From Vulcanisaeta thermophila (GTDB lineage: Archaea > Thermoproteota > Thermoprotei > Thermoproteales > Thermocladiaceae), in contig NZ_BCLI01000004.1 of the NCBI RefSeq assembly GCF_001748385.1, positions 310,001 to 374,000 of the forward strand: 64,000 nucleotides of DNA, in the 5' to 3' direction. Below are positions 1 to 8,280 of this stretch, one piece after another. Position 1 is the first letter of the stretch. Each line of letters begins with the position of its first letter. The notes under the pieces were generated by a model. The model did no database searches. It saw only the letters and a program-made list of their open reading frames with translations, and was not told the origin of the DNA. Made by a program: the position numbers and the translations under genes.

Positions 1-533
1 AAAAGTAGGAATAGTGTCATTAATCCAGTGGCGAGTAAAGGTCCTGAGCCTTGCGCCGTCTGAGCCACACCAAGCCACATGGCTCTACTACCCGTGGGTG
101 CAAATTCACCAGTCAGTGTTATACCTCCGCCAAACTCCCCACCTAATGAGAAACCTTGCAAAAACCTAAACACAGTCAATAGTATTGGAGCCCATATACC
201 AATCTGATAATACGTAGGTAACACAGCCAACGCGACGCTGGCAAGACCCATTAATGATATTGTGAAGACCAGGGTATACTTACGACCAATTTTATCACCA
301 AGGTGGCCAAAAACTATGGCCCCAAGGGGTCTACCCGCAAAACCAGTGGCAAAGGATATGAAGGTATAAAGAAGGGAAAGTAATGCATTCTTAACTGGAA
401 AGAATAAACTTGCAAGCACCGGTGCTGCATAACCAAAGATTAGGAAGTCGTAAAATTCAAAGGCAATTCCTAAAGAAGATGCGATTGAAACCTTCAACAA
501 CTCACCCGTACTTACCTGCATAGTACTACCCAT
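1..533 (-). CDS. MFS transporter, metabolite:H+ symporter type (3' end outside window)
   Basis: This is the N-terminal part, about 177 residues, of a major facilitator transporter; the gene runs off the left edge. The first helix carries the FEFYDF-type motif of the metabolite:H+ symporter (ProP/ShiA/KgtP-like) subfamily. The loop between helices 2 and 3 has the MFS signature GHLGDKIGRK. Around residue 130 comes FLQGFSLGGEFGGG, also typical of this subfamily. The ATG at 531-533 is preceded by a GGTGAAGG Shine-Dalgarno-like run, and a TATA-like tttataaag lies about 34 nt upstream. The substrate cannot be told from the visible half; carboxylates or amino-acid-like compounds are usual for the subfamily. 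Confidence 0.85.
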   Translation of the reverse strand, partial: MGSTMQVSTGELLKVSIASSLGIAFEFYDFLIFGYAAPVLASLFFPVKNALLSLLYTFISFATGFAGRPLGAIVFGHLGDKIGRKYTLVFTISLMGLASVALAVLPTYYQIGIWAPILLTVFRFLQGFSLGGEFGGGITLTGEFAPTGSRAMWLGVAQTAQGSGPLLATGLMTLFLL

Positions 534-978
534 ACCTTCACCGCAATTGTTTGAATACAACTACTTTATAAATTTTATCCATTTGATCATCGATAACTAA
601 GAATTATTCCTTAATTATAAAAGTAACACTATAGTATTGATGTTATTAAATATATAATATTTTCTCTAGTGGTTTTTCGTAGCCATATGTAGGCATATAA
701 TGATACCGAATATTGCTACTATAATAGAGATGAGTTCGCTGTGATCCTCCATGAATCACGATGATATTGATTAGACTACGGCATACTAAGCGCAAATGAT
801 GAATTGAAGGTTATCTTAAGTTTAGTTATGTTATCATTAAGAAATTTAATTTCTCTAAAATTTAGGGAATTATCCCAATCTTATTTATTTTTGCACAATG
901 TTTATCACATACCCGATGGATAATGGAATGAATATTTTGAGGCTAGAAGTGCTTCATTAAGGGATTGTCATGCCTGAG
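534..978. other. AT-rich intergenic region without a recognised gene
   Basis: About 445 nt separate the MFS gene from the molybdopterin oxidoreductase gene. The stretch is markedly AT-rich and full of stops in all frames. It holds the promoter of the MFS gene (TATA-like run near 562-575 on the reverse strand). I see no RNA gene, long inverted repeat or tandem repeat in it. Confidence 0.6.
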
Positions 979-1644
979 TCACTCCTTAATGAACCTGACT
1001 CTCCTTCTCATGCTTCTAAGAGTTTCCTGTTGTTGGTATCTCTCCTCTAGCCACGGGTCTCCGTTATCGTGGTACCCCAGTAATTCCCAGTAACCCCTCT
1101 CGTTCTCATCCATTACCACTAACTGGCCTAGGTACTTGGCTGATTTCCAGCCGTACCTGCTGGGTACCACGAGCCTTAGCGGGTATCCGTGCTCCCTGGG
1201 TAGTATTTTCCCGTTCATTGCGAAGGCCACGATGCTCGTGTCCTCCATGAGCGCCTCTAGGGGTAGGTTGGTTGTGTACCCATCGAGCCCCACTGCCATT
1301 ACGTAGTTACCCATTGGTTTTGCGAGCTCCAGTAAGTACCTCGTTGGTACTCCCCTCCATTTTACGTTGAGTACTGACCACCCTGTTACGCAGTGGAAGT
1401 CCGTGGTTAGGTCTACGCAGGGTAGTTTCGTTAGTATGTCTACGTAGGGTATCTCAAGCTTGTGAGCCACATGACCCGTTACCCTAAGCTTTAGTTCACT
1501 CGGTTCCGCATTGCTTGGTGGGTCGTAGACATCATAGATTATGAACCTGGGTATGACCCTTTGGTTCGGCGGTAGTTCTCGCTTGTAAGTTATTGCTTTG
1601 CATTCCCTGGTTAATGCCAATTCCACCAGTGATGAAATCTCCAT
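979..1644 (-). CDS. Sulfite oxidase-like molybdopterin-dependent oxidoreductase (YuiH type)
   Basis: A compact protein of about 221 residues made of only the molybdopterin-binding SUOX fold. DFHCVTGWSV contains the conserved cysteine that ligates molybdenum, followed by WRGVP, and YPLRLVVPSRYGWKSAKY near the C-terminus is the other family hallmark. There is no heme domain, dimerisation domain or Tat signal, so it is a soluble cytoplasmic YuiH-like enzyme whose substrate is unknown for the family. An ATG at 1653 is possible, but a TATA-like ttaataaa lies about 27 nt upstream of the second ATG (1644), favouring a leaderless start there. It is divergent from the UPF0126 gene. Confidence 0.82.
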   Translation of the reverse strand: MEISSLVELALTRECKAITYKRELPPNQRVIPRFIIYDVYDPPSNAEPSELKLRVTGHVAHKLEIPYVDILTKLPCVDLTTDFHCVTGWSVLNVKWRGVPTRYLLELAKPMGNYVMAVGLDGYTTNLPLEALMEDTSIVAFAMNGKILPREHGYPLRLVVPSRYGWKSAKYLGQLVVMDENERGYWELLGYHDNGDPWLEERYQQQETLRSMRRRVRFIKE

Positions 1645-1839
1645 TGATTCCATGCGTATTGGGGGATTTTATTAATTGGTTGTCCAGGTTAGTTGGGAAT
1701 TAAGGGCGCCCGTTGTGATGTGCCTAAACGAGCTAGGTAAGGCATTGATTGAGTGTGCCTGTGGGGTCCTGAGCCGTGCACCTTTGCCATGGGTTTATGG
1801 GGCATTAATGATTTAAGTGGGTCTCGAAAGCCGTGGCTT

Positions 1840-2502
1840 GTGAACCCACTTCCGATAATCATAAATGTCATGAATTACATTGGGATTATAGCCTTTGCCA
1901 CGTCAGGGGCTCTTAAGGCTGCTGAGAAGGACCTGGATATCCTGGGTGCCGTGGTCCTTGGTTCGTCGGTGGCCCTGGCTGGTGGTATCATTAGGGATGT
2001 GCTCGTGGGTGTGACACCCCCTGTTAATATAACGTACCTGCCGTACCCCATAACTGCGATCACGGCGTCACTCGTAGCCTACGTACTATACCCCTTCATT
2101 GTCAGGGTTAGGGATTCCCTGATGTATGCGGATGCCGTGGGTTTAGGGACCTTCGCCGCGATAGGTGCCGAGGTGGCCTTTGAGCATCACCTAAACGTCC
2201 TTGGTATAGTGCTCATGTCCGCAGTGACCGCGGCTGGGGGTGGTGTTGTTAGGGACATACTCGCTGGTGAAATACCCACCATATTCAAGAGGGATATCTA
2301 CGCCACGGTGGCCGTCATGGGGGGTGTCGTGTATGTGCTCACGGAGCCAGTCCTTGGTAATGAGGCTGCCGTGCTAACTTCCGCGTTATTAACGGTGCTC
2401 GTGCGGGTGGTTATAATTCTTAAGAATTGGGATAGGGCCCACATAACCCTTAGGGTGGGCAGGGCGGTGGCGTTGATGAATAGGAAACGTGAGGGTAGGT
2501 AA
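1840..2502 (+). CDS. TRIC channel / UPF0126 family membrane protein
   Basis: A membrane protein of about 220 residues with seven predicted helices. It contains two copies of the UPF0126 (YicG/TRIC) repeat: FATSGALKAAEKDLDILG with GGIIRDVLVG in the first half, and FAAIGAEVAFEH with GGGVVRDILAGE in the second. Prokaryotic TRIC proteins form trimeric monovalent cation channels; glycine uptake has also been proposed for some members. The open frame extends back to 1753, but the extra N-terminus is not family-like. The GTG at 1840 lies about 25 nt after a TATA-like atttaag, so I chose it; an ATG at 1870 is an alternative. Its stop overlaps the ATG of the next gene by 1 nt (TAATG), so the two are probably co-translated. 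Confidence 0.82.
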   Translation: MNPLPIIINVMNYIGIIAFATSGALKAAEKDLDILGAVVLGSSVALAGGIIRDVLVGVTPPVNITYLPYPITAITASLVAYVLYPFIVRVRDSLMYADAVGLGTFAAIGAEVAFEHHLNVLGIVLMSAVTAAGGGVVRDILAGEIPTIFKRDIYATVAVMGGVVYVLTEPVLGNEAAVLTSALLTVLVRVVIILKNWDRAHITLRVGRAVALMNRKREGR

Positions 2503-3473
2503 TGGTGGTTACTGTGAAACCGGACGTAATAGTGCTGGGTGATTGTGTGATTGATATTTTCTACCTCATTGAGAAATTACCTGTAAATGCGGGTGATATT
2601 GCCATCTCAAGCGATTTGAGGATACGCCCTGGGGGTTCCTGCAACGTTGCCATAATGCTCAGGAGATTGGGGGTTAACGTGGGTGTTATTGACAGGTTTG
2701 GAACAGACCCACTCTCCAACTCATTAACTAGTGAATTGAGGGGGTTGGGCATAACCGTGATGAGTAAGGTAATGGGTGGCGTAATAACGGTATCCAACAA
2801 CGTAGTTGATGGGCATGGGGACCATGCATTCATTGGTTACGTGGGCACCAACGCGTACCTAAGTCCCGAGGACATTAATGAGGAATTGATTGCGAGCTCC
2901 AGGGCATTATTCACCAACGGGTTCAGCGCCATGTCCAGGGGTACCGTGAAGGAGACAGCGCGTAAGGCCATTAACCTAGCCCTGGGGCATGGTAAGTACT
3001 TATTCTTCGATGTGGGCCCCATCATAGAACCTTCAAGCGATCTGTATGGGGTGGTGATGGGGCTTAATTACCATGAGCGCTTCGTATTTATGAATGAGGA
3101 TGAGGCCAGGAGGTTGTTTGGGCGTGATGTTAGGGATGTGCAGGGAATACTCGCCGGTCTTGATGGGGTCTTCCTGATAAAGCTCGGTGCCCATGGTGCC
3201 GTGGTAATAGAAGACAACAGGGTAATCAAGTGCCCGGCGTTTAGGCCTAGGTTTGTGGTTAATAGCGTGGGTGCTGGTGATGTATTTGACGCGGTTTTCA
3301 TGACCGGCGTGTTGAGGGGGCTTGATTATTACGAGGCTTGTTCCCTAGCGAGTTTCCTAGCCTCCCTTAAGCTTGAATATGTGAGCGTGGCGGATATGCC
3401 GTCACTAACCGAGTTGAGGGCTAGGGCTGTGTCTGAGGGTCTCGGGCAGTTGTTTAGTAGATTAGTCGATTAA
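2502..3473 (+). CDS. PfkB family carbohydrate/nucleoside kinase
   Basis: A ribokinase-fold kinase of 323 residues. The N-terminus VIVLGDCVIDIF is the first PfkB strand, followed by RIRPGGSCNVAIMLRRLG (signature 1 region with the GG substrate loop). VVNSVGAGDVFDAVFMTGVL is signature 2, and the aspartate of GAGD is the catalytic base. Length and motifs are intact. It phosphorylates a sugar or nucleoside hydroxyl with ATP, but the substrate cannot be assigned by motif. It starts inside the stop of the TRIC gene and converges on a small reverse ORF, overlapping it by 12 bp. Confidence 0.87.
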   Translation: MVVTVKPDVIVLGDCVIDIFYLIEKLPVNAGDIAISSDLRIRPGGSCNVAIMLRRLGVNVGVIDRFGTDPLSNSLTSELRGLGITVMSKVMGGVITVSNNVVDGHGDHAFIGYVGTNAYLSPEDINEELIASSRALFTNGFSAMSRGTVKETARKAINLALGHGKYLFFDVGPIIEPSSDLYGVVMGLNYHERFVFMNEDEARRLFGRDVRDVQGILAGLDGVFLIKLGAHGAVVIEDNRVIKCPAFRPRFVVNSVGAGDVFDAVFMTGVLRGLDYYEACSLASFLASLKLEYVSVADMPSLTELRARAVSEGLGQLFSRLVD

Positions 3474-3635
3474 AACCTCTATGCCCAGCTCCCTTGCGAA
3501 GTTGATGAGCCTCTGCATCTTGCTCCAGGACTTACCCCTAATCACCACCAGGTCCCCGGTTACCTCGTAATCAAGGCCAAGCTCCACAACCTTACTAATT
3601 AATTTATTGAAGACCACACTATCCGTAACGGCCAC
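3462..3635 (-). CDS. Small hypothetical protein downstream of rfcL
   Basis: A possible 57-residue basic protein translated from a GTG at 3635, just after the rfcL stop codon (TAA 3642-3640), with a gaggg purine run upstream. It reads as one alternating helix-strand unit: two helices rich in Val/Leu/Lys around VVFNKLISKVVELG and SKMQRLINFARELG, with strands DLVVIRG and IEVLID. The fold suggestion is inference and I do not recognise the family. Its position makes it the third cistron of the RFC operon. A longer in-frame ORF up to 3743 lies within rfcL and is probably a shadow. Confidence 0.45.
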   Translation of the reverse strand: MAVTDSVVFNKLISKVVELGLDYEVTGDLVVIRGKSWSKMQRLINFARELGIEVLID

Positions 3636-3639
3636 GTAA

Positions 3640-4950
3640 TTACCCTCTGGATCCCTTCTTCGCCGCCCTACGTTCAACGCCCTGCTCCTCATGACCCGCA
3701 CCAATGCCCAGGGCCTTCTCGAGGCTCTCCTGTGAATACCCAAGTATTTTTATCAACCTCTCAGTGAGTTTCTTCCTGAACATGTCACTATTCATCATGA
3801 GCCTCAGGAGGGGTATGTAGTACAGGGCCACCTCGGAACTACTCACGTGAAGCTCTGCCCTTAACCTATCCACCAACGCATCCCTTAATTGCCTAATCTC
3901 CTTGGTCTGCGCCAATAACCTAATCCTCTCTGGGAAGGACAGCCTAACGAACCTGGCAAGGGGTGGTTTATTGCGGACTAGGGCCACACCGGCCGTCATC
4001 AACTCAATCATGTACGGCATTAACTCCCACTCCTGGGTCCTGGTAATCCTGCCCCTGACCACGTCTGACAGTGATAGGTTATCCAACGCGTCGCTTATGG
4101 CCTCGGGTGATTTAGCGTAGACGTTGGGTATGTTGTCGAGGGCCCAGGGGTAAAAGCTCTCCCAATCGAAGCTTGGTAGGAAGGATACCGCCCTCGCCTC
4201 ATCAAATCTCCTGGCGTGGAAGACATCACTCATTAACTTGAACATGTCATACTGGTGGGCCCTCTCCGCTATTGCCACGTCATCCCTAGTCACCTTATCC
4301 TTACCTTCAGCCACCGCCTGTAGGTCGTTGATCGCCGCCCTAAGATCGCCACCTGAGGATCTTGCAATGAGTCTTAGGGCGTCCTCCTCGCACTTAATGC
4401 CCTCGTTGTTGCATATCCTCCTTAGTAGGTTCACAATGTCCTCCTCCTCAAGGGGCTTTAGGGATATTACCTCAGCCTCCTCCCTTAACTCCCTGAACTT
4501 TGGGTCCCAGGGATTGTTTGCTGTCATTATTATGGGCCAGGTGGACTCCCTAATCAACTCAATAATGGCTGTTAACCCACCCTTATCCTCCCTAACATTC
4601 AACCCATCAACCTCATCGAACAGTATTAACCTACCCCTAAAGCCAAAGAGGGATCCCTGCCTCATGGATCTACCCACAGCCTCCCTAATCCTCTCACCGG
4701 TCCTAACATCGCTGGCATTCAATTCCAACACCTCGTAACCCTTCTCATTGGCTAGGGCATAGGCCAATGTGGTCTTACCCACGCCAGGAGGACCGGCCAG
4801 GAGCACCGCCCTCTTCGTGGGCTTCCCCCTCTCCCAGGAATTTATCCAATCCAACAACGCCTTCTTGGCCTCCTCCTGATCAACAACCTCGCTGAACCTC
4901 CTTGGCCTGTACTTCTCAACCCAGGGTATCCTCTTACTCAACAAACTCAC
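3640..4950 (-). CDS. rfcL: Replication factor C large subunit (clamp loader)
   Basis: A 436-residue clamp-loader large subunit that, with four small subunits, opens and loads PCNA. The N-terminus WVEKYRPRRFSEVVDQEE is the RFC box. Walker A is AGPPGVGKTTLA, Walker B ILFDEVDGL, and sensor 1 lies in TANNPWDP. The C-terminus (KKGSRG, no clear PIP box by eye) is short and charged. The GTG start at 4950-4948 overlaps the rfcS stop as GTGA, which shows translational coupling. No intein is present. Confidence 0.96.
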   Translation of the reverse strand: MSLLSKRIPWVEKYRPRRFSEVVDQEEAKKALLDWINSWERGKPTKRAVLLAGPPGVGKTTLAYALANEKGYEVLELNASDVRTGERIREAVGRSMRQGSLFGFRGRLILFDEVDGLNVREDKGGLTAIIELIRESTWPIIMTANNPWDPKFRELREEAEVISLKPLEEEDIVNLLRRICNNEGIKCEEDALRLIARSSGGDLRAAINDLQAVAEGKDKVTRDDVAIAERAHQYDMFKLMSDVFHARRFDEARAVSFLPSFDWESFYPWALDNIPNVYAKSPEAISDALDNLSLSDVVRGRITRTQEWELMPYMIELMTAGVALVRNKPPLARFVRLSFPERIRLLAQTKEIRQLRDALVDRLRAELHVSSSEVALYYIPLLRLMMNSDMFRKKLTERLIKILGYSQESLEKALGIGAGHEEQGVERRAAKKGSRG

Positions 4951-5984
4951 CTCTTCCTAGCCGCTGCCCTGCCCTCCTTACCAGCCCCCTCAGCAGCCAT
5001 GCCGTACTTCCTACCAATCATCATGAGCCTGGCCAGGAATGCGGATAATTGAATCTCCTCGTCAGATCCCTCGGTGAGCCTAAAGTCTATGTCGGCAGCT
5101 AATTCCGCAATTTCCACCTTGGCCTCCTCGGGGACCTTTATCCCACCGCTTAGTATGTTCCTCTGTATGGCCCTCAGGATCTCAGTCCCCGAGGCACCAC
5201 TCTCGTACATTATACTCCTCAACTTCTCACGGGCCTTTATGAAGTCACCACTCAACGCCGTATTAACAAGCTCCACCAACTCCCTGGGCTCTATGTAACC
5301 CACGGTCTTGTAAACAACCTCGGGCGTTATCTCCCTTGACGTGGCAGCCGCTGCTTGTAGTGTGTTTATGGCTTTTCTCATGTCTCCCTGGCTCACGTCC
5401 CATATGGCTTCTAGGGCTTCGTTTGTTATCTTCACACCCTCCCTACCAGCAATCTCCCTAAGCCTAGCAAGAACAGCATCCTTAGGCAATGGCGAGAACC
5501 TGAACATGGCACATCGGGACTGTATTGGGTCTATTATCCTGGACACGTAATTGGCTATTAGCACGAACCTGGTAATGCCCGCGTACATCTCCATCATCCT
5601 CCTCAGGGCTTGCTGCGCATCGGATGTCATGTTGTCCGCCTCATCTAGTATTATCATCTTGAAGGGTGCCTTACCCATGGGCGCAGTCCTGGCAAACTCC
5701 TTAACCCTCTCCCTAATCGTGGTTATTCCCCTCTCATCGCTTGCGTTCAACTCTAGGACATTCTCACGCCAGGCATCACCATAAAGCTCATGGGCAATGG
5801 CAAGGGCCATTGTGGTCTTACCAGTACCAGGAGGACCATAAAAAAGGAGGTGCGGCATGTTGCCAGACTTTAGAAACTGCTTAATCCTCTCCTTAACCTC
5901 CTCCTGATCAATGATGTCATCAATCCTAGAGGGCCTATACTTCTCAACCCATATTAATTCAGATACTGACATCCCAAACTCCAT
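4947..5984 (-). CDS. rfcS: Replication factor C small subunit (clamp loader)
   Basis: A 345-residue AAA+ clamp-loader small subunit, first gene of the rfcS-rfcL operon. RFC box LIWVEKYRPSRIDDIIDQEE, Walker A YGPPGTGKTT, Walker B LDEADNMTSDAQQALRRMME, and the SRC motif (PIQSRCAMFRF) that carries the trans-acting arginine finger are all present. Many archaeal rfcS genes host inteins; this one has none. The start at 5984 (M1) or 5972 (MSVSEL) is undecided because two TATA-like runs (near 5998 and 6005) fit one each. Length is normal for the family. Confidence 0.96.
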   Translation of the reverse strand: MEFGMSVSELIWVEKYRPSRIDDIIDQEEVKERIKQFLKSGNMPHLLFYGPPGTGKTTMALAIAHELYGDAWRENVLELNASDERGITTIRERVKEFARTAPMGKAPFKMIILDEADNMTSDAQQALRRMMEMYAGITRFVLIANYVSRIIDPIQSRCAMFRFSPLPKDAVLARLREIAGREGVKITNEALEAIWDVSQGDMRKAINTLQAAAATSREITPEVVYKTVGYIEPRELVELVNTALSGDFIKAREKLRSIMYESGASGTEILRAIQRNILSGGIKVPEEAKVEIAELAADIDFRLTEGSDEEIQLSAFLARLMMIGRKYGMAAEGAGKEGRAAARKR

Positions 5985-6030
5985 GTCCTAGGGGTAATAA
6001 ATTATTTATGCCCCATAGTAGGAAGTACCA

Positions 6031-6723
6031 TCAACCTGGCCTGGCACTCCTTATGTAATGATCCACCAACTTCCTAATGGCACTTCTTAGGTGAATATTC
6101 ACAGCCATTTTACTAACATCATGAATCCTAACCAACTCCTCTAGGGTCACCCTCCTGGGTATTTCGAAATAACCCAATGAGTAAGCACTCAGAAGTAACC
6201 TCTCCTCAATATTCGTCAAGTTCGGATTTGAATTATTAAAGGCATTGAATGATTGTGGGTTTTATTCAACTGAAACTCAATAATTTTACCATAATCACCA
6301 ACCTCGTGACGGATCCTGGAAATCCTACCCTCCAGGTCATCCAGGGAGCCTATGAAGTGGGTCGTGAAGTACTTAGCCCCATTTCTAATGATGACATTAG
6401 TAATTATGCCTCCCTCCCTCAATAATACGTACTTAACCATATTCTTAAAATCACCCTCAAAACACTAATTCATACTCATGATCATTAACCTTATACATAC
6501 CAATAACACTATAAATATTGTTCAGGTACTTAAAGCGCATTATGAAGTCCTTCAGGAGGTTTTTATCATCACCATAAACCCTCAGTACTTCCAGCATTAG
6601 GTTGTTGCTTTGTGGGAAATAGAAAATGGGTTTAACGACAACCCTGAAATCCCTCGTCGCCTGGCTCCAATCACCGTAATGTTCAATACCAATACGTAAT
6701 TCATACCTTCTCAATCTTGGCAT
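6031..6723 (-). pseudogene. Bat-like HTH_10 transcriptional regulator broken by two single-base frameshifts
   Basis: Three adjacent reverse reading frames reconstruct one regulator of about 230 residues. Part 1 (6723-6457) begins MPRLRRYELRI and ends ELVF. Part 2 (about 6456-6260) continues as EGDFKNMVKYVLLREGG if one T is removed from the run complementary to 6459-6462. Part 3 returns to the first frame with one extra base near the A run complementary to 6260-6263 and gives NPNLTNIEERLLLSAYSLGYF-EIPRRVTLEEL, the HTH_10 DNA-binding domain of bacterio-opsin-activator-like archaeal regulators. The shifts are +1 and -1, so they compensate. Both lie in homopolymer runs, so sequencing error, real decay or slippage are all possible. 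As read, only separate short peptides could be made. Confidence 0.72.
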
Positions 6724-6787
6724 GGAAGTAAATATAACGAATAATATTTAAGCATTGCTTTTTACTATATTATTGATAAATTAATTA

Positions 6788-8194
6788 TTATTCATACGAA
6801 AGCCCAGCATTTACTAAGATATCTGGGTGCCTCCTCCAGTAATAAATAGCCAGCACCGCACCTATTACCAGCCAGATGAAGCTGGCTATTACGGCCACAT
6901 TGTAGGGGTATGAGGGTAGTGGGTAAACGCTGTAGAAGAATACCACGGCACCCAGTATGGATGCCACCGTGGGTATCAACCCGTGTTTTAACCAGTTGGT
7001 CCTGAGCATACCATTCCTGTAGGAGTATACGGTTAGTGCCGTATTGGCGACTATGTGAACGGCTATTATGCCTAAACCCGCGAAGGTTAGTAACCAAATG
7101 CCCGCGTTTGTGGGTCCCATTATGATGCCCGTAACTATGTTTATAATGAGTATGATGCTGGCGAACCAAATCAGTGCCCTGTATGGCGTCTTATACCTTG
7201 GGTGTACTTTATCCATGCCCAATCTCCTAAACCATAGGCCATCCCTCGCGGAGCTGAACCAAATCCTACTCACCGCATTGTACTTAGCGGTCATGTATGA
7301 GAAGTAACTATTAATCGTGAAGGCAACCAGTAGTGCCCAGCCGGGGAGGCCCAGGTACTTCATGTACACAATCAATCCAGGGTCTGGTGAGGATGCGTAA
7401 CTACTCATTTGATTCACGCCCCAACCCACGGTGAGGGCGTAGGAGGGCACTATCAGGGCTAACCCAGAGAGGATCCACGCCGTCACGATGGCCCACCTAA
7501 TAATGCGCCTTGGGTCCTTAACCTCCTCGGATACCGTGGTCGCCGTGCCGAGGCCCGTGAAGTCCAGGATTGAGAATATCGCGCCAAAGAAGACAGGGGC
7601 CCAGTTCCAATTAAGGGGTTCTGGGGTCCAAACCACCCAGGTGTTCCTTGGACCCAGCATGGCTATTATTATCAGGGCGCTTATGAAGAGGAACAAGGCC
7701 TCGGCAAACCCTGTGTACATTAAGTACTCTAGCGATGGCCTTATGCCCAGGTAGGATAGTATGAAACCAAAGGCCCATATGATCACCGCAAAGGCTATCC
7801 AAAGATACGGTATTCTAGAAATAAGGGGACTTATTAGGTATAGGAATCCAGCAAGGCCCAGTATCCCAAAGGCGGGCCCCGTTATCTGCTCAAGCATCCA
7901 GTACCACAGCGCTACCACGCCAAGTGTGCCGTGCGCCCTTGCTGAGTACGCGTAGTAACTGCCCGCATTTACTATGTACTTGGAGAACTCGTAGGGAACC
8001 ACAATCCATAATCCATAGATTAGCCATGCAAGTAGGACCGCCAGTGGTGTTGCCCCCAATGCAAATGCCGCAGTGCCAATTAGTAAAATGGCCACATCAC
8101 CCGCAGGGGCTACGAAGGAGAAGGATTGAAAAACAGCGTGCCAAAAGGCCACGGCACCCCTCCTTAACTGGGTTCTCCTGGCCTCTGAAGACAC
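6788..8194 (-). CDS. APC superfamily amino acid permease
   Basis: A polytopic membrane protein of about 468 residues with roughly 12 hydrophobic segments and the amino acid-polyamine-organocation layout. The first helix region (AFWHAVFQSFSFVAPAGD) carries the unwound substrate-binding glycine segment, and EEVKDPRRIIRWAI is the conserved loop of APC permeases. The frame is open to a TTG at 8218, which lies within the apparent TATA element; the GTG at 8194 lies about 28 nt downstream of aagttta and is preferred. It is divergent from a class III aminotransferase, so it may import the amine or amino acid that enzyme uses; that link is inference. Confidence 0.87.
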   Translation of the reverse strand: MSSEARRTQLRRGAVAFWHAVFQSFSFVAPAGDVAILLIGTAAFALGATPLAVLLAWLIYGLWIVVPYEFSKYIVNAGSYYAYSARAHGTLGVVALWYWMLEQITGPAFGILGLAGFLYLISPLISRIPYLWIAFAVIIWAFGFILSYLGIRPSLEYLMYTGFAEALFLFISALIIIAMLGPRNTWVVWTPEPLNWNWAPVFFGAIFSILDFTGLGTATTVSEEVKDPRRIIRWAIVTAWILSGLALIVPSYALTVGWGVNQMSSYASSPDPGLIVYMKYLGLPGWALLVAFTINSYFSYMTAKYNAVSRIWFSSARDGLWFRRLGMDKVHPRYKTPYRALIWFASIILIINIVTGIIMGPTNAGIWLLTFAGLGIIAVHIVANTALTVYSYRNGMLRTNWLKHGLIPTVASILGAVVFFYSVYPLPSYPYNVAVIASFIWLVIGAVLAIYYWRRHPDILVNAGLSYE

Positions 8195-8280
8195 AGTAGC
8201 TGTTTCAAATGGGATCAATAAACTTTATTTTTACATGTAAATGACAAAGTTTAATAATTAGGGCATTGCTGTTAACGTGT

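Noticed and set aside
3636-3743. Longer N-terminus of the small ORF after rfcL
   Set aside because: The extra 36 codons lie wholly inside rfcL in another frame and are Arg-rich, as expected of a shadow; the GTG at 3635 is used.
4238-4738. Forward open frame opposite rfcL
   Set aside because: Ser/Leu-rich shadow of the RFC large subunit ATPase domain.
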